Part shown: in pieces, positions 1 through 8,737 of the stretch
How positions within the stretch are numbered: position 1 is the stretch's first letter
How the letters are laid out: the number at the start of each line of letters is the position of its first letter
DNA from: Hymenobacter metallilatus
GTDB lineage: Bacteria; Bacteroidota; Bacteroidia; Cytophagales; Hymenobacteraceae
Length of the DNA stretch: 64,000 nucleotides
Assembly (NCBI RefSeq): GCF_003944705.1
Contig: NZ_RWIS01000018.1
Coordinates: forward strand, 25,659-89,658
Reading direction: 5' to 3'
Position numbers and translations under genes: made by a program
Notes under the pieces: model-generated
Database searches by the model: none
Seen by the model: only the letters and a program-made list of their open reading frames with translations
Told to the model about the DNA's origin: nothing

Positions 1-19
1 TGATTGGGGAAATCGTCTA

Positions 20-489
20 GTTTTTAGTTGCTCGTTGTCAGTTGTTAGGTTTTAGTCATGGACAAGCCCTATACGGAGTTGAACGTGTGGCTACAATGCC
101 GAAATCTGACTAAACGGGTGTACGAACTGACCCGGCAGTTTCCCAAAGAAGAATTGTTTGGCCTGACTAACCAACTTCGTCGGGCTGCCGTCTCGATTCC
201 ATCTAACATCGCCGAGGGCTGTGGCCGGCAGTCCGCGCGGGATACGCTGCAGTTTCTGTTCATTGCCCGGGGTTCTTTATACGAAGTTGAAACGCAACTT
301 TATCTAGCCTACGACTTGCTATATCTGCCTGACCAGGAGTTGCAGGAACTGCTGACCGCCGTTACCAACTGCAAAAAGCTGCTTCAGGGTTTTATCCGCT
401 ACTATCGTACTCTCACCACCTCGTCCTACGTTGCTGAAGATGCCCCCGACTATCTTCCTGACAACGGACAACCAGCAACTGACAACTAG
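20..489. repeat. Inverted repeats bracketing the four-helix-bundle gene
   Basis: The left copy (about 27-52) contains GTTGCTCGTTGTCAGTTGTTAG just before the start codon. The right copy (about 467-489), which overlaps the last codons, contains CAACCAGCAACTGACAACTAG. The shared core is GTTGTCAGTTG against CAACTGACAAC. The arrangement suggests that gene plus repeats travel as one unit. Confidence 0.55.
58..489 (+). CDS. Four-helix-bundle protein (23S rRNA intervening-sequence type)
   Basis: A 143-residue all-helical protein of the S23/IVS four-helix-bundle family. The family is recognised by the N-terminal LNVWLQCRNLTKRVYELT segment, the QLRRAAVSIPSNIAEGCGR core at about residues 40-60 and the later ARGSLYEVETQL helix. 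The molecular role of this family is not established; some members are encoded inside 23S rRNA intervening sequences, many others are free-standing as here. The gene is bracketed by inverted copies of a GTTGTCAGTTG-type sequence (about 27-45 upstream and 470-488 overlapping its end), so it looks like a small self-contained insertion. It stops 3 nt before the next gene. Family assignment is secure; function is unknown. Confidence 0.85.
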   Translation: MDKPYTELNVWLQCRNLTKRVYELTRQFPKEELFGLTNQLRRAAVSIPSNIAEGCGRQSARDTLQFLFIARGSLYEVETQLYLAYDLLYLPDQELQELLTAVTNCKKLLQGFIRYYRTLTTSSYVAEDAPDYLPDNGQPATDN

Positions 490-492
490 CCC

Positions 493-1812
493 TTGACTCC
501 CTCCGAAATACAATCAATCAAGCAACGCTTCGGCATTATCGGCAACGCGCCGACGCTGAACTACGCCATTCAGGTAGCGGCGCAGGTGGCCCCCACCGAT
601 ATGACGGTGCTGATTACCGGCGAAAGTGGCTCCGGGAAGGAGTCGTTTTCGAAGATCATTCATGCCCTGTCGCCGCGCAAGCACGGGCAGTTTATTGCCA
701 TCAACTGCGGCGCCATTCCAGAAGGCACCATCGACTCCGAATTGTTCGGGCACGAGAAAGGCTCGTTTACCGGCGCCCAGGAAGCCCGCAAAGGCTACTT
801 CGAGGTAACCAATGGGGGCACTATCTTCCTCGACGAGATTGGCGAGATGCCCCTGGGCACCCAGGCCCGCCTGCTGCGCGTGCTGGAAAATGGCGAGTTC
901 ATCCGCGTCGGCTCCTCCAAAGTGCAGAAGACCGATGTGCGCGTGGTAGCCGCCACCAACGTCAATCTGCTGGACGCCGTGCGCGAAGGCCGCTTCCGCG
1001 AAGACCTGTACTACCGCCTCAACACGGTACCCATTACGGTTCCACCGTTGCGTGAACGAGGCGATGATATCTATCTACTGTTCAGAAAGTTTGCCACTGA
1101 CTTCGCCGACCGGTACCGGGTAAAGCCCGTGAGCCTCACCCCCGATGCGGTGCAGGAATTGCAGCGCTTCCGCTTCCCCGGTAACATCCGCCAGCTCAAG
1201 AACGTGGCCGAGCAGATATCGGTGCTGGAAACCGACCGGGAAATCGACTCCCGCCGCCTGCGCCAGTATTTACCCCAGGAGCAAACTTCCCAGCTGCCCA
1301 TGCTGCTCAGCGCCGCCGGCAGCGCCACCGACGGGGCCGGCAACGCCTACTCCGAGCGGGACCTGCTCTACAAGGTGCTGTTTGATATGCGCCGCGACAT
1401 GACCGACCTTAAGAAGCTGGTGCTGGACCTGGCCGGCGGCCAGCGCCCCCACGAGGCGCAGGAGCTGCTGCGCCAGAACAGCCACCTGTTCACCAGCGTA
1501 CAGGTGTCGCCCTACGACGCCGGGGCCGCCCGCCCCCTCCGCCCCGAGGCCGCCGCCTCCGACTTCATCCTGAATCCGCGCGACCTGGCCGTGGAGGATG
1601 CTACCGACTACGAGGAGGACGTGCAGCGCGTGGAGGATATTTCCCACGAAACCGAGGAAGAAACGCTGAGTCTGGAGGCCAAGGAAAAGGAAATGATAAT
1701 TAAAGCGTTGAAGAAGCACAACAACAAGCGCAAGTACGCCGCGCACGATTTGGGCATTTCCGAACGCACCCTATACCGCAAGCTCAAGCAATATGACCTG
1801 GAACAAGCGTAA
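493..1812 (+). CDS. Sigma-54-dependent transcriptional activator, Fis family
   Basis: A 439-residue bacterial enhancer-binding protein that would use ATP to remodel sigma-54 RNA polymerase. Seen in the sequence: Walker A GESGSGKE at 43-50, the sigma-54 contact loop as GSFTGA (90-95, Ser for the usual Ala at the second position), a Walker B GGTIFLDEIGEM near 108-119, and a C-terminal Fis-type helix-turn-helix (about 402-436) ending in SERTLYRKLKQY. There is no N-terminal receiver or GAF domain, so the signal input is not visible. The start is TTG at 493; later ATGs would remove part of the AAA+ core. It overlaps lptE by 20 nt, indicating one transcript. Its target genes cannot be told from the sequence. 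Confidence 0.9.
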   Translation: MTPSEIQSIKQRFGIIGNAPTLNYAIQVAAQVAPTDMTVLITGESGSGKESFSKIIHALSPRKHGQFIAINCGAIPEGTIDSELFGHEKGSFTGAQEARKGYFEVTNGGTIFLDEIGEMPLGTQARLLRVLENGEFIRVGSSKVQKTDVRVVAATNVNLLDAVREGRFREDLYYRLNTVPITVPPLRERGDDIYLLFRKFATDFADRYRVKPVSLTPDAVQELQRFRFPGNIRQLKNVAEQISVLETDREIDSRRLRQYLPQEQTSQLPMLLSAAGSATDGAGNAYSERDLLYKVLFDMRRDMTDLKKLVLDLAGGQRPHEAQELLRQNSHLFTSVQVSPYDAGAARPLRPEAAASDFILNPRDLAVEDATDYEEDVQRVEDISHETEEETLSLEAKEKEMIIKALKKHNNKRKYAAHDLGISERTLYRKLKQYDLEQA

Positions 1813-2392
1813 TATATTCGCTACTAGCTGTTGGCTGTTCGCTGTTAGCTTTCTTTCTTCTTTCCGCCGAAAAGCTGTCAGCCAACAGCTAATAGCTACC
1901 AGCTTTTTAGTACTGCTCAGCGGCTGCGGCATCTATTCCTTTAGCGGCACCAACATCAACCCAGCCGTCAAGACGATTTCCATTGCCACTTTCGCCAACA
2001 ACGCTAACAACGGTCCTTCGTTTCTGTCGGCGCGGTTTACGGAGGATTTCAAGGACTATTTTCAGCGCAATACCAACCTCAAGCTGGTGCCCCGGGATGG
2101 AGATTTGCAATTCGAAGGGCAGATAATTGCCTATGATTTCGCCCCGGCGGCTATTCAGCAAACGGCCACCGGGCAGGACCAGGCCGGGGCCAACCAGCTC
2201 ACCATTCAGGTGCGAGTGAAGTTTACCAACACCAAGGACCCCAAGCAGGACTTCGAGCAGACCCTGCAAACCACCCGTCCGTTTCCGGCTACCCGCGACA
2301 TTACCAGCATCAACAACGACCCCACGGCCCTACGGGAACTGTTCCGGAACATCATTACCGACGCCTTCAATAAGTCGGTGGCAAACTGGTAA
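1793..2392 (+). CDS. lptE: LptE family LPS-assembly lipoprotein
   Basis: A 199-residue outer-membrane lipoprotein of the Bacteroidota LptE family. It would plug LptD and help insert lipopolysaccharide at the outer membrane. A lipobox LLSGC precedes the mature protein, which begins CGIYSFSGTNINPAVKTISI, a typical family start. The later region DYFQRNTNLKLVPRDGDLQFEG also fits. The N-terminal 35 or so residues are odd: they are encoded by an imperfect inverted repeat (1820-1896), so the signal peptide appears to be built from repeat DNA. No better ATG lies between the repeat and the lipobox. The start at 1793 overlaps the end of the sigma-54 activator gene. Family call is good; exact start is uncertain. 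Confidence 0.8.
   Translation: MTWNKRNIFATSCWLFAVSFLSSFRRKAVSQQLIATSFLVLLSGCGIYSFSGTNINPAVKTISIATFANNANNGPSFLSARFTEDFKDYFQRNTNLKLVPRDGDLQFEGQIIAYDFAPAAIQQTATGQDQAGANQLTIQVRVKFTNTKDPKQDFEQTLQTTRPFPATRDITSINNDPTALRELFRNIITDAFNKSVANW
1820..1896. repeat. Imperfect inverted repeat inside the lptE leader
   Basis: Arms 1820-1837 (GCTACTAGCTGTTGGCTG) and 1879-1896 (CAGCCAACAGCTAATAGC) pair at 17 of 18 positions around a 41-nt loop. The word style (GCTGTTGGCTGTTAGC) resembles the repeats around 20-57 and 17087-17130. Confidence 0.7.
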
Positions 2393-2540
2393 GCCGGGCT
2401 ATACCCAGGTTTAATGCCTAAATTGACGTATTCTTGCAGCCCCGTACCCATCTGGGCTACCGCAATACGGCTCACCTCCCCTCCCTGCACAGCCTCGTTG
2501 CCCGCCCCTGGGTGGTCGGCGGCTTTTAGTTATTTACCGC

Positions 2541-3881
2541 ATGACCCGCGCGTCGCTACTGCACATTCTGGACCACGTCGACGGGATTTCGGATGCCGAA
2601 ATCCGGGAGTTGGAACAACTGGCGGCCGCATTTCCCTATTGCCAGTCGGCGCATGTGCTGCTGGCCAAAGCCGCCCACGACCGGGGCAGTATGCTGGCCG
2701 GCCAGCGCCTGCGGCGGGCGGCTACTTACGCCGCCAATCGGGAGCTACTGCGCCAGTTACTGGAGCAGCCGGCGGCAGCGCCTGTGGCCGCTTCTGCGCC
2801 AGTAACAGTACCGGAGCCTTTGCCCTCCGTACCGGAGCACACCGAGCCGCTCCCTTTCCTGTCTGAAACAGCCACCACCCCGCTTCCAGCCAGCTCCCTC
2901 GCTTCCGGAATTAGCCCAGACCAGGCCGCGGAGGATGCATTACCAGCACCTGTTCACCCGGAAACTCCCGACACCTCATTAGCAACGGAAGCCGACGCCC
3001 TGCCGCAGCCTGTAGCTACTTCCTCCGAGGAGCCCGTTGGCGAGGAGACATCAGGGGCATTCCCGTCGCCGGAAGTGGCAGCCGTTGCACCCGAACCGAC
3101 TGCTGGCGAGACTCTTACACCCCTTGACCCGGAGCAGCCAGCCCTTTCATCCGAAGCACCTGCTACCGAAGAGGTAGCGTTGGAGGAAACCACTGGTTCT
3201 ACCTCTGCCGCCGTGAGTAGCGAGGAGGAGGTATTGCCGGCTGTAGCTCCCCCCATTCGCCCCCCCGCCGATGGAGGTATTTCCCGTTTTGAGTTTGGGC
3301 TCGCCCAGCCTGCGCTTGCTCCGCCCAGCGGCTACCAGCTGCCCGGCCTGGAAGAGGAGGAAGAAGCGCAGCCAGACGCGGAGCTGCCTGCCTTGGGCAG
3401 CCTGGGAGTTACTCCGCCCCCAGTGGTTACGGCTCCTTTCCGCGCCGACCCCGACCTGGGTTATGCCTTGGGCGCCGGTAGCCGCCTGGGCTACGACCTG
3501 CAGGCCCATGATGGTTATACGCTGGACTTACCGTTGGAGGCCTTCTTTGAGCCCGACGCCCTATTACTGGCGCATTTGCGGGCTCACAAGCCCAAGCCCG
3601 CTGCGTCTTCTCTCGATTTAATTAACCGCTTCCTCAAAGCCCAGCCGCGTATCAAAACGCCGGGAGGCATTTCGCTGCCCGCTGCTGAACAGCCCGATCT
3701 ATCGGTGCGCAGCACGAGCGTGGCCCCCTCCTTAGCCTCCGAAAGTCTGGCTAACATCATGGTGCGCCAGGGCAAAAAGGATAAGGCCATTGAAATATAT
3801 GAGCGCCTGATGGAGCGTCAGCCCGAAAAAAAGGCGTATTTTGCCGAGCAAATCCAACAACTGCAACAACCTTCGGAGTAG
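2541..3881 (+). CDS. TPR-like protein with a long Pro/Ala/Glu-rich middle
   Basis: A 446-residue protein with no signal peptide. The N-terminal 75 residues are helical and contain an AAFPYCQSAHVLLAKAAHD segment like the start of a TPR array. Residues of about 80-250 are low-complexity Pro/Ala/Glu/Thr sequence. The C-terminal 60 residues (ESLANIMVRQGKKDKAIEIY onward) form one clear tetratricopeptide repeat followed by a helix. This architecture recurs next to secG in Bacteroidota. It abuts secG with no gap (TAG then ATG), so the two are almost surely cotranscribed. A scaffold role near the envelope is possible, but function is unknown. Confidence 0.75.
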   Translation: MTRASLLHILDHVDGISDAEIRELEQLAAAFPYCQSAHVLLAKAAHDRGSMLAGQRLRRAATYAANRELLRQLLEQPAAAPVAASAPVTVPEPLPSVPEHTEPLPFLSETATTPLPASSLASGISPDQAAEDALPAPVHPETPDTSLATEADALPQPVATSSEEPVGEETSGAFPSPEVAAVAPEPTAGETLTPLDPEQPALSSEAPATEEVALEETTGSTSAAVSSEEEVLPAVAPPIRPPADGGISRFEFGLAQPALAPPSGYQLPGLEEEEEAQPDAELPALGSLGVTPPPVVTAPFRADPDLGYALGAGSRLGYDLQAHDGYTLDLPLEAFFEPDALLLAHLRAHKPKPAASSLDLINRFLKAQPRIKTPGGISLPAAEQPDLSVRSTSVAPSLASESLANIMVRQGKKDKAIEIYERLMERQPEKKAYFAEQIQQLQQPSE

Positions 3882-4262
3882 ATGTACTACGTTCTTATTG
3901 CCCTGATTCTTCTTGTGTGCTTCCTGCTGGCCGTAGTGGTGCTGGCTCAAAATCCCAAAGGCGGCGGCATTTCCAGCCAGTTTGGCGCCGGCGGTGCCGC
4001 CCAGCTAATGGGCGTGAAGCGCACCGGCGACCTGCTCGAAAAGCTAACCTGGGGCTTCGCCATCGGCCTGATGATTCTGACCCTGGGCACCCACGTTATT
4101 GGAGGGGCACCTACTACTGGTCCGGTGCGCAGCATCAACCAGCAAAAGGCCCTGGAGTCTCGGCCAGCGCCTGCTCCTGCCACCCCCGCACCAGCAGTAC
4201 CGGGTGCAGCGGCCCCTAGTGCAGCTCCGGCTACTACTCCGGCTCCGCAGCCTGCGCAGTAA
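3882..4262 (+). CDS. secG: Preprotein translocase subunit SecG
   Basis: A 126-residue inner-membrane protein, an accessory subunit of the SecYEG channel. It has two transmembrane segments (about 3-21 and 53-72). Between them lies the family motif AQNPKGGGISSQFG followed by GGAAQLMGVKRTGDLLEKLT. The C-terminal 50 residues are an Ala/Pro-rich tail, common in Bacteroidota SecG. The start codon lies directly behind the previous gene's stop, and a strong terminator (4284-4320) follows. Confidence 0.93.
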   Translation: MYYVLIALILLVCFLLAVVVLAQNPKGGGISSQFGAGGAAQLMGVKRTGDLLEKLTWGFAIGLMILTLGTHVIGGAPTTGPVRSINQQKALESRPAPAPATPAPAVPGAAAPSAAPATTPAPQPAQ

Positions 4263-4283
4263 GCTTCTGCTCTCAGCACATCC

Positions 4284-4320
4284 AAAAACCGGTGGTTCCT
4301 CGCGGAGCCACCGGTTTTTT
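4284..4320 (+). terminator. Intrinsic terminator after secG
   Basis: AAAAACCGGTGG pairs with CCACCGGTTTTTT across a short loop and is followed by a T-run, a classic rho-independent terminator. Confidence 0.9.
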
Positions 4321-4323
4321 GTT

Positions 4324-4369
4324 GGCAGAAGTTGGGGTCGGCTCTGCCGTTCCGGCCCCAACTTCTGCC
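4324..4369. repeat. Second hairpin downstream of secG
   Basis: GGCAGAAGTTGGGG (4324-4337) is the exact reverse complement of CCCCAACTTCTGCC (4356-4369). No T-run follows, so it is a stem-loop of unknown role rather than a clear terminator. The rest of the gap up to groES (4370-4536) shows no gene. Confidence 0.7.
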
Positions 4370-4536
4370 TCCCGGCTACGTAAAGCGCCGGGCCAAACTG
4401 CCGCTTTTTCTGCCACGGCTGACAGGAAGGAGGCTTTTACCGTCCATTCTGTCAGGTTTTGCAGAGCTGGCACAGGAAGTGCAGCACGCCCGGCAACACC
4501 CCAGATTTGTGTAACCTTTCAACCAAAACGTACAAT

Positions 4537-4827
4537 ATGTCGCTTAGCATCAAACCGCTGGCTGACCGCGTAATCATCGCGCCTGCCGCCGCCGAGGAAA
4601 AAACCAAATCGGGCATCATTATCCCCGACACGGCCAAAGAAAAGCCCCAGCGTGGCGAAGTAGTAGCCGTAGGTGAAGGCAAAGTGGCCGATAATGGCAC
4701 CACCATTAAGCCCCAGGTGAAAGCAGGTGACCAGGTACTGTATGGCAAATACGCCGGTACTGAAATTACCGTTGATGGCCAGGACTACCTCATTATGAAG
4801 GAGTCGGACATTTTTGCCGTACTGTAA
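4537..4827 (+). CDS. groES: Co-chaperonin GroES
   Basis: A 96-residue lid protein that caps the GroEL folding chamber in the cytoplasm. It shows the family start SIKPLADRVIIAPAAAEEKT, the mobile-loop region KTKSGIIIPDTAKEKPQRGE, the VLYGKYAGTEI strand and a C-terminal ESDIFAVL. The ATG at 4537 fits the usual length; longer upstream readings are spurious. groEL follows after 48 nt, as in most bacteria. I saw no CIRCE element upstream. Confidence 0.97.
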   Translation: MSLSIKPLADRVIIAPAAAEEKTKSGIIIPDTAKEKPQRGEVVAVGEGKVADNGTTIKPQVKAGDQVLYGKYAGTEITVDGQDYLIMKESDIFAVL

Positions 4828-4875
4828 GGTTTCCTTTCTCCTATCCCTTTCTGATTCCAAACACCCGAACTCCCG

Positions 4876-6516
4876 ATGGCGAAGAACATCCAATTCGATA
4901 CTGAAGGCCGCGACAAGCTGAAGCGCGGCGTTGATAAACTGGCAAATGCCGTGAAGGTAACCCTGGGTCCCAAAGGCCGCAATGTGGTTATCGACAAGAA
5001 GTTCGGTGCCCCCACCATTACCAAGGACGGGGTATCGGTAGCTAAGGAAATTGAGCTGGCCGACCCGGTTGAAAACATGGGTGCTCAGCTGGTGAAAGAG
5101 GTAGCCTCTAAAACCGCCGACCAAGCGGGTGATGGTACTACTACTGCCACCGTACTGGCCCAGGCCATTTACACGGCCGGTTCCAAAAACGTAGCCGCCG
5201 GGGCCAACCCCATGGACCTGAAGCGCGGTATCGACAAAGCTGTGCAGGCCGTAGTTGGCAACCTGAAGGCGCAGTCGAAAAAAATCGAAAACTCCTCGGA
5301 AATTGCCCAGGTAGGCGCTATTTCGGCCAACAACGATATGGAAATCGGCAAAATGATTGCCGACGCCATGGACAAAGTGGGCAAAGAGGGCGTGATTACC
5401 GTGGAAGAAGCCCGCGGCACCGAAACCGAAGTAAAAACGGTGGAAGGTATGCAGTTTGACCGCGGCTACCTCTCGCCCTACTTCGTGACCAACCCCGAGA
5501 AAATGGAGGCGGAGTTCGACAACCCCTTCATCCTCATCTACGACAAGAAGGTGAGCACCATGAAGGAGTTGCTGCCCGTGCTGGAGCAGGTGGTACAAAC
5601 CGGTAAGCCACTGGTTATCATTTCGGAAGACGTGGACGGCGAAGCGCTGGCTACCTTGGTAGTAAACAAGCTGCGCGGCTCCCTGAAAATTGCCGCCGTG
5701 AAAGCTCCCGGCTTTGGCGACCGTCGGAAGGCTATGCTGGAAGACATTGCCGTGCTGACGGGTGGTACCGTTATCAGCGAAGAGCGGGGCTATAAGCTGG
5801 ACTCGGCTACGCTGGAATACCTGGGTACGGCCGAGAAAGTCATTATCGACAAAGACAACACCACGATTGTCAACGGTAAGGGCGAGAAGGAAAACATTAC
5901 GGCCCGCGTAAACGAAATCAAAGGCCAGATTGGCACCACCACTTCCGACTACGATAAGGAGAAACTGCAGGAGCGTCTGGCTAAGCTGTCGGGCGGGGTA
6001 GCCATTCTCTACATTGGAGCTTCTACGGAAGTGGAGATGAAAGAGAAGAAGGACCGCGTAGACGATGCTTTGCACGCCACCCGCGCCGCCGTTGAGGAAG
6101 GCGTGGTACCCGGCGGTGGGGTTGCCCTGGTGCGCGCTATTGAGGCCCTTGAGGGTGTTGATACCCTGAATGCGGACGAGCGTACCGGCGTGAACATCAT
6201 TCGCACGGCCCTCGAAGCTCCCCTGCGCACCATCGTTTCCAACGCCGGTGGCGAAGGCTCGGTGGTAGTACAGAAGGTACGCGAAGGCAAAACCGATTAC
6301 GGCTACAACGCCCGTGAGGACAAGTACGAAAACCTGATGGCGGCCGGTATCCTCGACCCCACCAAGGTAACGCGCCTGGCTCTGGAAAACGCCGCCTCTA
6401 TTGCCGGCCTGCTCCTGACCACCGAGTGTGTAATTTCGGATGAGCCCGAGGAAGACAAAGGCCACTCGCACGCTGGCGGTGCCCCCGGCATGGGCGGCAT
6501 GGGCGGCATGATGTAA
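4876..6516 (+). CDS. groEL: Chaperonin GroEL
   Basis: A 546-residue ATP-driven folding chaperonin forming a double heptameric ring with GroES. Signatures seen: KVTLGPKGRNVVIDK near 27-41, the nucleotide-binding AGDGTTTATVLAQ near 84-96, KAPGFGDRRKAMLEDIAVLT in the apical domain, and the C-terminal GGM-rich tail ending GGMGGMM. Length and ends match the family and the sequence appears intact. It is the second gene of the groESL operon, and a terminator follows at 6573. Confidence 0.98.
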   Translation: MAKNIQFDTEGRDKLKRGVDKLANAVKVTLGPKGRNVVIDKKFGAPTITKDGVSVAKEIELADPVENMGAQLVKEVASKTADQAGDGTTTATVLAQAIYTAGSKNVAAGANPMDLKRGIDKAVQAVVGNLKAQSKKIENSSEIAQVGAISANNDMEIGKMIADAMDKVGKEGVITVEEARGTETEVKTVEGMQFDRGYLSPYFVTNPEKMEAEFDNPFILIYDKKVSTMKELLPVLEQVVQTGKPLVIISEDVDGEALATLVVNKLRGSLKIAAVKAPGFGDRRKAMLEDIAVLTGGTVISEERGYKLDSATLEYLGTAEKVIIDKDNTTIVNGKGEKENITARVNEIKGQIGTTTSDYDKEKLQERLAKLSGGVAILYIGASTEVEMKEKKDRVDDALHATRAAVEEGVVPGGGVALVRAIEALEGVDTLNADERTGVNIIRTALEAPLRTIVSNAGGEGSVVVQKVREGKTDYGYNAREDKYENLMAAGILDPTKVTRLALENAASIAGLLLTTECVISDEPEEDKGHSHAGGAPGMGGMGGMM

Positions 6517-6572
6517 AGCACGGATTGGCGCAGATTTTTGCGCTGATTATGCCGACTCGTTCTGCAAAATAT

Positions 6573-6606
6573 AAAAGCCCTGCTGGCGGTGCCAGCGGGG
6601 CTTTTT
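6573..6606 (+). terminator. Intrinsic terminator after groEL
   Basis: AAAAGCCCTGCTGG and CCAGCGGGGCTTTTT form a stem with a short loop and a T-run. The A-run on the opposite side lets it also serve the convergent small gene at 6630-6875. Confidence 0.88.
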
Positions 6607-6629
6607 GTTTAAGGCAAGAGGGCGCCCCT

Positions 6630-6875
6630 TTATTTTTTGCGAATGAGTTGATTGCTGAATCCAATGACACCCAGCAGCAGCACTCCTATACCGGCAGTAG
6701 CCCATTTGGCAGCTTGGTAGTCGGTGCAAAGGTTCCGGCCTGTTACTACCGAAAAGCACGGGTCGTGGTGCGTTTCGTACTGCATGTTTACCTGTACGCT
6801 CACGATTTTGAGGCCGGCGTACAATAGCATGAGGCTCACGGCTACCACCAACCACGAGTGCATTCTATCAAACAT
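6630..6875 (-). CDS. Small two-pass membrane protein, unknown
   Basis: An 81-residue protein with two predicted membrane helices (about 8-24 and 58-75). They are joined by a polar loop with two cysteines (DPCFSVVTGRNLC) that could form a disulfide outside the membrane. The basic end RKK suggests a cytoplasmic C-terminus. It converges on groEL and shares the bidirectional terminator. I do not recognise the family. Confidence 0.6.
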   Translation of the reverse strand: MFDRMHSWLVVAVSLMLLYAGLKIVSVQVNMQYETHHDPCFSVVTGRNLCTDYQAAKWATAGIGVLLLGVIGFSNQLIRKK

Positions 6876-6947
6876 ATGGAAGAGTTATAAGCGGCGTACA
6901 ACTACCTGGATGTGGCCTACGGCTACACACTCTGGCCTTATCAAAAT

Positions 6948-6985
6948 AGTAAGCCCCGCTGGACCAATGTCCGGCGGGGCTTACT
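6948..6985 (-). terminator. Terminator after the peptide transporter
   Basis: AGTAAGCCCCGC (6948-6959) and GCGGGGCTTACT (6974-6985) form a perfect 12-bp stem, placed downstream of the minus-strand transporter. There is no long T-run, so strength is uncertain. Confidence 0.7.
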
Positions 6986-7039
6986 GTGTACAGATGACGG
7001 CATCCGTGCAATCCGAAAAAATCCGTCAAGGTCCGTGAT

Positions 7040-8473
7040 TTAGCCGCGGCCGTGCATCATGGCAAACAGTTTCCGGGCAATGGCAATCAGAATTAGGCCA
7101 GCCAGGATTACGAAGCCAGCAATAAGGCCGAATACTTTCAAGGCACCCAGTTCTTCCACGTAAGAGGCAATGTAGCCCCCGGCAATTTGAGCCACGAAGG
7201 GAGCCAGGAACCATACGCCCATCAGCATGGAGGTGAGCGTAGGCGGCGACAGGCGCGACACCATACTCAAGCCAATGGGAGACAGGCACAACTCCCCAAT
7301 AGTATGAAAGAAATACGTCGCTAGGAGCCACAGAATACTAGCCTTGACTGTCTGGTCAGCGACGTCACCACCGCGCTCCAGCACCGCCCCAACCATGAAC
7401 AGGAAGCCTACACCCAGCAGCACCATACCCAGACCCATTTTCACGGGAATTGACAAGTCCTTGCCTTTTCGACTCAAACTCATCCAAACGGCAGCCACTG
7501 GCGCGCCCAGCAGCACGATAAAGCCCGGATTAACCGACTGGAACCAGGAAGTAGGTATCAGAAACCCGAATACCTCGCGGTTGATGTACTTATCAGTATA
7601 AAGAGTAAGTGAGGAACCCGCCTGCTCGAAACCGGCCCAAAAGAAGACTACGAATAATGTTACAATGAAGATTACCGCCATTCTGTCGGTTTCTTCCTTG
7701 GTTAACGGTGCTTTGGCTGCCGCCGAGGACGTGCCATCACTGTTCTGGCCCTCCGGATACATGCCTACGTCGCCGAGGTATTTTTTCCCCAGTAGGTTAA
7801 ATACCAGTTGCCCGAGCATCATGCCGATACCTGCCGCCAGAAAACCGTAGCGGAAGCCATAGTTCGTTACCTTTTCAACACCGTCAACCACGGCACGGGT
7901 AGCAAACAGGTTTTCAGCCAAGTAGCCACACACCAAGGGGGCCAAGAAAGCTCCCGCATTGATGCCCATATAAAAGATGGTGAAAGCCGAATCCCGCAGT
8001 GGGTCGCCCTGTTTGTAGAGCTTACCCACGATGGTGGAAATGTTGGGCTTGAAGAAGCCATTACCTACAATCAACAGTAGCAGCCCTAGTGCCGTGGGCC
8101 AAGGTAGCCCGAACAACGCCGGAGTGGTAGATATTTCCGGCTGCATGAACAGTGATAGTTGTCCTAGAGCCATGGTGATACCGCCTATAAGAATAGCCCG
8201 GCGCTGGCCAATGAATTTGTCAGCCAGCCAGCCGCCCAGAATGGGTGTCAGATAAACGAAACCCGTAAAATATCCATAAATCAGCGACGCGCTGGCCTCC
8301 GAAATTCCTAACCCACCCTCAATAGCCGTTTTGGATAGATACAGCATCAACAGGCCCCGCATGCCATAATAGCTGAACCGCTCCCACATTTCGGTGAAGA
8401 ACAACAGGTAAAGCCCGGGGGGGTGGCTTTGCTGCATGGTGGGCTGCTCCTGAACGGCAGTGGTCGTTTGCAT
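7040..8473 (-). CDS. POT/PTR family peptide:proton symporter
   Basis: A 477-residue inner-membrane transporter of the major facilitator superfamily, with about 12-14 membrane helices. It carries the proton-dependent oligopeptide signature EMWERFSYYGMRGLL near the start (ExxER proton-coupling motif) and FTIFYMGINAGAFLAPLVCG in helix 5. The cytoplasmic region between the two halves is charged (EGQNSDGTSSAAAKAPLTKE). The ATG at 8473 is preferred because it sits shortly before the first conserved segment. It would import di- and tripeptides driven by the proton gradient. Confidence 0.92.
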   Translation of the reverse strand: MQTTTAVQEQPTMQQSHPPGLYLLFFTEMWERFSYYGMRGLLMLYLSKTAIEGGLGISEASASLIYGYFTGFVYLTPILGGWLADKFIGQRRAILIGGITMALGQLSLFMQPEISTTPALFGLPWPTALGLLLLIVGNGFFKPNISTIVGKLYKQGDPLRDSAFTIFYMGINAGAFLAPLVCGYLAENLFATRAVVDGVEKVTNYGFRYGFLAAGIGMMLGQLVFNLLGKKYLGDVGMYPEGQNSDGTSSAAAKAPLTKEETDRMAVIFIVTLFVVFFWAGFEQAGSSLTLYTDKYINREVFGFLIPTSWFQSVNPGFIVLLGAPVAAVWMSLSRKGKDLSIPVKMGLGMVLLGVGFLFMVGAVLERGGDVADQTVKASILWLLATYFFHTIGELCLSPIGLSMVSRLSPPTLTSMLMGVWFLAPFVAQIAGGYIASYVEELGALKVFGLIAGFVILAGLILIAIARKLFAMMHGRG

Positions 8474-8675
8474 GAAAGAGGGAAAAGTGAAGTGAAGAAA
8501 ACCCCGTAGCTGCAACTACACGGTAGGTTGGTAAAGCTACAAAAGTTTCTTAACCCAAGTGCAAGCCATGCCGTCAGACACCAGGATACTGACAAACGTT
8601 TGTAGGCAAAGAAAAAAGCAGAGCGAAAATTCGCTCTTTTTTCTACTTTCACCGTAGAGGGCTCGGGTTTTTGTC

Positions 8676-8683
8676 TATTTTTG
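8676..8683 (+). promoter_or_regulatory. Possible -7 element upstream of pckA
   Basis: TATTTTTG fits the Bacteroidota -7 consensus TAnnTTTG and lies 55 nt before the pckA start. The expected TTTG about 20 bp upstream is not clear. Confidence 0.35.
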
Positions 8684-8737
8684 TTCTCGAATTCCCGTTT
8701 TCCACCCACATCCCCCAACCCGTTTTCGGCCCTTTTT

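Noticed and set aside
4519..6471. Long 650-residue open frame antisense to groES-groEL
   Set aside because: It is the mirror of highly conserved coding sequence with strong codon bias; its translation looks like no known protein and has no plausible start context.
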